DNA of 64,000 nucleotides from positions 623,174 to 687,173 of the forward strand of contig CAJNDS010002834.1 of NCBI GenBank assembly GCA_905221605.1, in the 5' to 3' direction. The notes under the pieces were generated by a model that made no database searches, had not been told where the DNA came from, and was given only the letters and a program-made list of their open reading frames with translations. Below, one piece after another: positions 62,101 to 64,000 of the stretch. Each line of letters opens with the position of its first letter. Position 1 is the stretch's first letter. The DNA comes from Symbiodinium natans (Eukaryota; Sar; Dinophyceae; Suessiales; Symbiodiniaceae). A program made the position numbers and the translations under genes.

Positions 62101-63978
62101 TAGGGTTTGGGGTTTTGGGTTTAGTGCTTAGGGCTTCCGGGTTTGAGAGCTTGGGCTTCGGTGCTCAGGGTTTTAGAGGTTGGGGGGTGCAGGGGCATTT
62201 GTTCTTTTCAGGTCCCCGATTTTGGTTGCGAGGTTGGAAAAGCGGATTTAGGGTTTAGGGTTGAGGGTTTAGGGTTTAGGGTTTAGGGTTTAGGGTCATG
62301 TTTCTCTGCGCGCCTGATCTGTGGTAGTGCCTGCAGAAGCTGGAAATGCCAGCCTGCGAGCTACACGGTGCCTGAGCGGAGCGGCTTTGCACCGTGCACT
62401 TGCGAGATGGCGATATCCCCCTTGGGAATTGTTTTCTTATATTTATTTTTTTATATACAACCCAAGAGGATATTATCAATATTTTGTTTATGAAGGTTCT
62501 AAGGGGAGTATAGATGGGTGGTGTGCAGCTTTGCTTAGGGTCCAGTCTACGCCATGCGAGCCGATCTTCTCCCTCTCGACTGCCAGCGAGCAGGGCAGAT
62601 CGTCCGCAAAATCTTTGGGGTTTAGGGTTTAGGGTTTAGGGTTTAGGGAAGTTTAGGGTTTAGGGTTTAGGGGTTGATGAGCGACCAAGCTGAATGTAAC
62701 TGAAGTTGCTTTCTCCCGGCACGCCAAGAAACCCAGACGAAGAGTATGATTGCAAATTTCAGTAAGACAGTTTTTCTGTCCAGCTTGGGGCCGGTTCTTC
62801 CCTAAACCCTAAACCCTGAACCCTAAAACCTAAACCCTAAACCCCCTAAACCCCCTAAACCCCCTAAACCCCCTAAACCCCCTAAACCCCCCTAAACCCC
62901 CTAAACCCCCTAAACCCCCTAAACCCAGAACCCGAAACCCCAAACCCGAAACCCTAAACCCGAAACCCGAAACCCTACACCCTAAACCGTAAACCCTAAA
63001 CCCTAAACCCCAAACCCCAAACTCGGCTGCAGCCGAAGCCCTGGGCCAGGTCGGCCGCTGTGACCAACACCGGGCTCCTGATGCGCCCTGGGCCTTGTTG
63101 TTGTTGTTTTGGGGTGGGTTGGGGGTTTAGGGTTTAGGGTTTAGCGTTTAGGGTTTAGGGTTTAGGGTGTAGGGTTTAGGGTTTAGGGTTTAGGGTTCAG
63201 GGTTCAGGGTTCAGGGTTTAGGGTTTAGGGTTCGGGTTTCGGACTTGGGGTTTAGGGTTTAGGGTTTAGGGTTTAGGGTTTAGGGTTTAGGGTTTAGGGT
63301 TTAGGGTTTAGGGTTTAGGGTTTAGGGTAGTGTATGTAGAGCCACCCCAGTTCAGGGCTGCAGGGTGGGTCAGGGTGGAAAGTGCCTGTGTGCCTTTGCA
63401 GGCTTTAGGTTTCGGTTTCAGGGGTGCTGGGAGGTTAGGGTTCAGGTTTTCGGAGCTGGGTCGCCCACAGGCGGGGAGACGGGGAATGGCTATCCCAGCA
63501 TTAGAGTATAGCCCTACACTGAATCCTAAACCCTATGCGTACCCTAAGCCCTAGATCCTAAACCCTAACCCCTAACCCCTAAGCCCTAAGCCCTAACCAA
63601 CCCTACGGACACTCAAGAACCCTATAAGAAAGAGAAGGGTATCTCTGCATTGTACTGGCAAGGCCACTGGATCGCATTGAGGAGCTTGCGGATCAGGTTT
63701 GGGGTGCGTAGTTCAGGGGCTTAGACGTTTAGTGCTTCAGGGCTGCCGAGGCTTGGACCCTGAACCCTAAACCCTGAACCCCAAACCCCAAACCCCAAAC
63801 CCCAAACCCCAAACCCCAAACCCCAAACCCCAAACCCCAAACCCTAAACCCTAAACCCTAAACCCCACACCTCACCAAGCAGAAGGTTTGCGGTGCTCGC
63901 TTTGTCCTTGCCCTCCATCCTGGATGAAACTCACAGTGGCGCTGGCAGCGTCTCGATCCCAGGGTCCAAGCTTGACGG
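50134..63978 (+). CDS. CAX/VCX-type Ca2+/H+ antiporter gene, 3' end outside window
   Basis: At least ten small exons in order: 50134-50190, 52234-52261, 52965-52996, 54716-54735, 55760-55803, 57531-about 57571, 59653-59683, 60589-about 60632, 63050-63082, 63886-63978. Joined in phase they give VLLVCIPLAFVAHFGNWGA, NWQFLISLIG, LVPLAERVSF, VTEDVAK, YTNQTLGGLLNATFG, NVTELLVCIFAI, LGSVLSNLLL, VLGTAFLVGGFKHKE, SAAVTNTGLLM, FAVLALSLPSILDETH. These match consecutive blocks of the N-terminal half of the family: TM1, the P-L-A-E-R helix, the G-G-L-L-N-A-T-F-G-N ion-binding region with its acidic residue, and S-N-L-L-L-V-L-G. Known role: tonoplast or other membrane Ca2+ (or Mn2+) uptake in exchange for H+. 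Donors are GC at five to six sites and GT at three; acceptors are AG|G except AG|A at 52234. Pieces just before LGSVLSN and between KHKE and SAAVTN are not securely placed. The second half and stop lie beyond 64000. Confidence 0.85.
50541..50625. mobile_element. MITE family B copy, intact
   Basis: GTTCCCCCTTATACTGACAG ... TCCTAGAAGGGGGAAC, inverted ends; in antiporter intron 1. Confidence 0.85.
50641..51500 (+). other. Antiporter intron 1, exon-like islands
   Basis: Open islands inside the intron on the same strand: 50641-50730 (FQRSSTEFTPTLLLPAANML), 50818-50892 (AGLHFLLVLVVGLWVCVQWQ, hydrophobic), 51184-51258 (TTCTTCAG|GCC, QATFFKQLESSRVG) and 51385-51481 (LDLGLVMETFWNSRADSFTC). None matches the antiporter family and none is needed to join its exons. 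They may be chance, exons of alternative transcripts, or fragments of other genes. Confidence 0.3.
51722..51845. repeat. Alternating CCCTAAA/CCCCAAA array
   Basis: A regular 14-bp higher-order repeat CCCTAAACCCCAAA, about seven times, then mixed. Followed by a tandem 31-bp duplication (TTTGGGATGGCTCCTTCTGA twice, 51870-51928). Confidence 0.9.
51926..52032. repeat. Truncated MITE B end fused to a TTTAGGG array
   Basis: AACAGTCCTTAATTGGG is a family B terminus and is followed at once by TTCAGGG/TTTAGGG (14 units). The same junction recurs at 52534-52600. Confidence 0.65.
52234..52261 (+). CDS. Antiporter exon: second helix start
   Basis: CATGCGCAG|AAC, ends with the first base of a Gly codon before a GC donor (ATCG|GCGTGA), which the next exon completes (GC). 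28 bp. Confidence 0.8.
52391..52550 (+). pseudogene. Open stretch broken by TGA
   Basis: FRVAGCERAKQNQARNTSF, TGA, VRLEVAVEGEQLASWRRGAE in one frame between arrays, inside antiporter intron 2. No family; could be a decayed exon of another gene. Confidence 0.25.
52965..52996 (+). CDS. Antiporter exon: PLAER segment
   Basis: AGCTGAG|GC acceptor, TCCTTT|GCGCAC donor. Encodes (G)LVPLAERVSF, a diagnostic block just before the T-E-x-x-A of the family. Confidence 0.85.
53093..53187 (+). CDS. Exon-like stretch in antiporter intron 3, unknown
   Basis: CTGTATTCCCCCCCAG acceptor with a strong pyrimidine tract, GT donor (CTCTAGC|GTGTGG). Frame EPCQGFYVVPISLTSLGAEG, PVEWLRGLESS. Not part of the antiporter family. 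Confidence 0.3.
53559..53658 (+). CDS. ATG-starting open stretch, unknown
   Basis: MRDERNACAEDHWGLIMVYS, GVLPILGG, running into MITE B. Inside antiporter intron 3. Low weight. Confidence 0.3.
53659..53861. mobile_element. MITE B interrupted by nested MITE C
   Basis: Left B end CCTTATTCTAGCAGTCCGTC and right B end GACTGCTAGTATAAGGGGGA are separated by a complete C element (53701-53820, ACAGTAATTAAACTCCAGAA ... TTCTGGAGTTTACTGT). This gives the order of events: B inserted first, C later. Confidence 0.85.
54208..54418. mobile_element. Element F copy and diverged MITE B copy
   Basis: 54208-54300: TACCCTTAATATACCCCAAA ... TATCGGAAACCCCCCATATT, as near 1750 and 41040. About 54345-54415: GTCCTGAATAGGGATTATAG ... 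CAGGGGGAAC, as family B. Upstream, 54119-54200 is open (VLGCGAKTQQAHAKTPTMSK). Confidence 0.6.
54483..54590 (+). CDS. Exon-like stretch, unknown
   Basis: After TTTAG: VWKHMAGAERTKLIVAQRDE, RQEFPEPNSIGLIGS, TAA. In antiporter intron 3; not an antiporter piece. Confidence 0.3.
   Translation, partial: VWKHMAGAERTKLIVAQRDERQEFPEPNSIGLIGS
54716..54735 (+). CDS. Antiporter 20-bp micro-exon
   Basis: CTTCCTCCCAG|GTC and GGCGAA|GTGCCC. Encodes VTEDVA plus two bases of a Lys codon completed by the next exon. Corresponds to the conserved T-E-x-x-A before Y-T-N. A longer reading (54674-54780, to GAG|GTACGT) also exists but would break the family match. Confidence 0.7.
54870..55165 (+). CDS. ORF of about 98 codons, unknown
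   Basis: CTGCTTCAG|GTTC acceptor-like start, no ATG before codon 90, ends TGA. Contains RFRSRLVLRVVRACGVDTHP, FPVGRCYTYTGVFEHLTSLH, TVVAHHHPLWLSLHDTPFLA, SQSMYISTYEGLI. Codon and residue use look genuinely coding, but it lies inside antiporter intron 4 on the same strand. Perhaps an inserted gene fragment or retrocopy. Family unknown. Confidence 0.4.
55661..55752. repeat. CCCTAAA array flanked by a copy of the antiporter 3' splice site
   Basis: About 13 clean units. Right of it comes CAGGTACACGAACCAAACGCT (55757-55777, acceptor and start of the next exon). Left of it lies CAGATGCACCAACCAAACGG (55629-55650), the same sequence with four differences. Confidence 0.8.
55760..55803 (+). CDS. Antiporter exon: ion-binding motif
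   Basis: ACCTCAG|GTAC acceptor, CTTTG|GCCGGG donor (GC). Encodes YTNQTLGGLLNATFG, the most conserved block of the family, followed in the next exon by N-x-x-E. Confidence 0.9.
55858..56060. repeat. GGGGTTTA octamer array
   Basis: About 18 units of TTTAGGGG with TTTGGGGG variants, passing into TTCAGGG/TTTAGGG. Confidence 0.9.
56120..56985. repeat. MITE H relic and many TTTAGGG arrays
   Basis: 56120-56228 resembles family H (CTACTATTTGCATAAAAAAA, ATTACCCTTATAAGGAAGAA). Arrays follow at 56236-56302 (C-strand), 56400-56485, 56627-56680, 56740-56785 and 56885-56980. Confidence 0.8.
56987..57291 (+). CDS. ORF of about 101 codons, unknown protein
   Basis: GGCGCAG acceptor (the GTG at 56986 is not a plausible start), open to TAA. 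Contains QTPDWLSNRYFVYAYRRSSN, ERIWINRAYEHARLRIDKAV, HRNVLPIFDNDPYRCLTDGA, ATCFLDYLKIPPEDNFTEWA. Rich in Tyr, Trp, Asp and Cys, with no repeat character: convincingly coding. It ends in a 14-bp tandem repeat (CCAATACTTGCAAG twice). It lies within antiporter intron 5, same strand, and is not an antiporter domain. No family recognised. Confidence 0.5.
57531..57571 (+). CDS. Antiporter exon: N-x-x-E segment
   Basis: CTGTGCCCAG|GCAAC completes a Gly codon and gives NVTELLVCIFAIN, the acidic continuation of the ion-binding motif. The donor is probably AAT|GCACGC (GC), one or two bases uncertain. Confidence 0.8.
57890..58550. repeat. C-strand telomere-like fields
   Basis: Arrays 57890-58050, 58298-58375 and 58490-58545. 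The spacers 58055-58290 and 58376-58480 show no convincing exon. Confidence 0.8.
58607..58657 (+). CDS. Possible antiporter exon before LGSVLSN
   Basis: CTTTCTTCCCAG|G acceptor with pyrimidine tract; AYSKVGIVSPELLKAI plus two bases that would complete a Leu with the exon at 59653. Position and phase fit, but the donor (ATCTT|AGGG) is not a normal one and similarity to the family is weak. Confidence 0.35.
59500..59640. mobile_element. Decayed element family I
   Basis: TTTTTGGGTTTATTGGGTTT and AGGATCCTAAAAGTTACACTTT match the family I copies at 22139 and 36611. TCAGCCAAGAYAAGG occurs at 59588-59602 and 59639-59653. Confidence 0.5.
59653..59683 (+). CDS. Antiporter exon: LGSVLSNLLL
   Basis: AGACAAG|G acceptor, CTCCTG|GCCGAC donor (GC), 31 bp. 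Encodes LGSVLSNLLL, which joins in frame to VLGTAF of the next exon: the conserved L-G-S-x-L-S-N-L-L-L-V-L-G helix. Confidence 0.85.
60120..60535. repeat. Opposed TTTAGGG and CCCTAAA arrays
   Basis: About 20 TTTAGGG units (60127-60270), a 90-bp spacer, then CCCTAAA units 60392-60530. The second array ends 55 bp before an antiporter exon. Confidence 0.9.
60589..60632 (+). CDS. Antiporter exon: VLGTAFLVGGFKHKE
   Basis: GACCTGAG|GTT acceptor. Donor either GA|GCCTTT (60632) or GAAG|GTCCAG (60646). The peptide continues the S-N-L-L-L helix and the short polar loop K-x-K-E known from the family. Confidence 0.85.
60859..60940. repeat. GA microsatellite passing into GT
   Basis: (GA)n with an A-run in the middle (60859-60919), then (GT)n to about 60940. 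The Arg/Glu ORFs over it are artefacts. Confidence 0.9.
61070..61159 (+). CDS. Short ATG ORF, unknown
   Basis: CTCGCCATGG context; 29 codons MESDTTSQPPKKRHHDKAPL, KHTRWGPYL, TGA. Hydrophilic and basic. In an antiporter intron; could be a chance ORF. Confidence 0.25.
   Translation: MESDTTSQPPKKRHHDKAPLKHTRWGPYL
61205..61475. repeat. Two TTTAGGG arrays
   Basis: About 15 units (61205-61303) and about ten (61398-61470). The spacer contains a G-run (61365-61378) and no exon. Confidence 0.95.
62413..62513 (+). mobile_element. MITE family A copy, intact
   Basis: ATATCCCCCTTGGGAATTGT ... AAGGTTCTAAGGGGAGTATA, with CAACCCAAGAGGATATTA inside. In an antiporter intron. Confidence 0.8.
62546..62619 (+). 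CDS. Exon-like island, unknown
   Basis: GGGTCCAG acceptor, TTTGGG|GTTTAG donor; YAMRADLLPLDCQRAGQIVR, KIFG. Not an antiporter block. Two other frames are open. Confidence 0.3.
62800..63020. repeat. CCCCCTAAA nonamer array and CCCGAAA variants
   Basis: About nine CCCCCTAAA units (62842-62925), then CCCGAAA/CCCTAAA mixture. It ends just before an antiporter exon at 63050. Confidence 0.9.
63050..63082 (+). CDS. Antiporter exon: SAAVTNTGLL(M)
   Basis: GGGCCAG|G acceptor, CTGAT|GCGCCC donor (GC). The split Met codon is completed by G of the next exon. Corresponds to the A-x-T-N-x-x-L-L helix of the family. Confidence 0.8.
63120..63327. repeat. TTTAGGG arrays
   Basis: About 27 heptamers with a few TTCAGGG, interrupted by 20 bp near 63232. 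Confidence 0.95.
63765..63866. repeat. CCCCAAA array
   Basis: About nine perfect CCCCAAA units followed by CCCTAAA; 20 bp upstream of the last antiporter exon. Confidence 0.95.
63886..63978 (+). CDS. Antiporter exon: LPSILDETH, last in window
   Basis: AGCAGAAG|G acceptor and GACGG|GTTTCT donor, 93 bp. FAVLALSLPSILDETHSGAG, SVSIPGSKLD: the L-P-x-x-x-x-x-T-H helix end and the start of the polar loop between the two halves of the transporter. Confidence 0.85.
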
Positions 63979-64000
63979 GTTTCTGGGTTTAGGGTCTAGG

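Overview
The window reads as nuclear DNA of a dinoflagellate, most likely a suessialean or Symbiodiniaceae-like alga. There are no bacterial operons, tRNAs or rRNAs. Genes are split into tiny exons (20-110 bp) separated by long introns. Splice donors are GC as often as GT, and 9 of 10 acceptors in the best gene read AG|G, which is a known dinoflagellate habit. The assignment is inference from these traits, from plant-type TTTAGGG repeats and from one ORF that recalls a multicopy dinoflagellate family; no SSU rRNA or spliced leader is present to prove it.

The dominant feature is an extraordinary density of short interstitial telomere-like arrays, (TTTAGGG)n and (CCCTAAA)n, in both orientations, with variants (TTTGGGG, TTTCGGG, TTCAGGG, GGGGTTTA, GGGTGTTA, TTTATAGGG). 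An array occurs about every 300-500 bp from base 1 to base 64000. Between them sit unique islands of 60-350 bp, many of which hold one exon-like open stretch, plus about ten families of short inverted-repeat (MITE-like) elements.

Two split genes can be read with some confidence, both on the + strand. (i) 17537-18505: a four-exon gene for a predicted small membrane protein of about 110 residues. (ii) 50134-63978, running off the right edge: at least ten exons of a CAX/VCX-type Ca2+/H+ antiporter, in the right order and with compatible phases. Its introns (0.7-2.4 kb) are filled with telomere-like arrays and MITEs. An EF-hand exon (4.55 kb) and an ORF of a probable multicopy dinoflagellate family (27.6 kb) are also recognisable. 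Most other exon-like islands are open reading stretches without a family I can name and are given low confidence.

Layout: 1-8.3 kb arrays, MITEs and a few exon islands; 8.65-10.85 kb a six-copy tandem satellite; 11-17 kb arrays with exon islands; 17.5-18.5 kb the small split gene; 18.6-35.5 kb many exon islands, MITE families B-E and a transposon-like element with perfect 30-bp inverted ends (29.8-30.4 kb); 36-49 kb arrays, microsatellites, MITEs and islands; 50.1-64 kb the antiporter gene.

The most striking observation is that several telomere-like arrays are flanked by direct duplications of the unique, often coding, sequence they interrupt (17, 16, 12 and 10 bp, plus a degenerate copy of an antiporter 3' splice site). 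One array also sits inside a MITE. This suggests that short telomere-like arrays insert like mobile DNA in this genome and end up as intron sequence.
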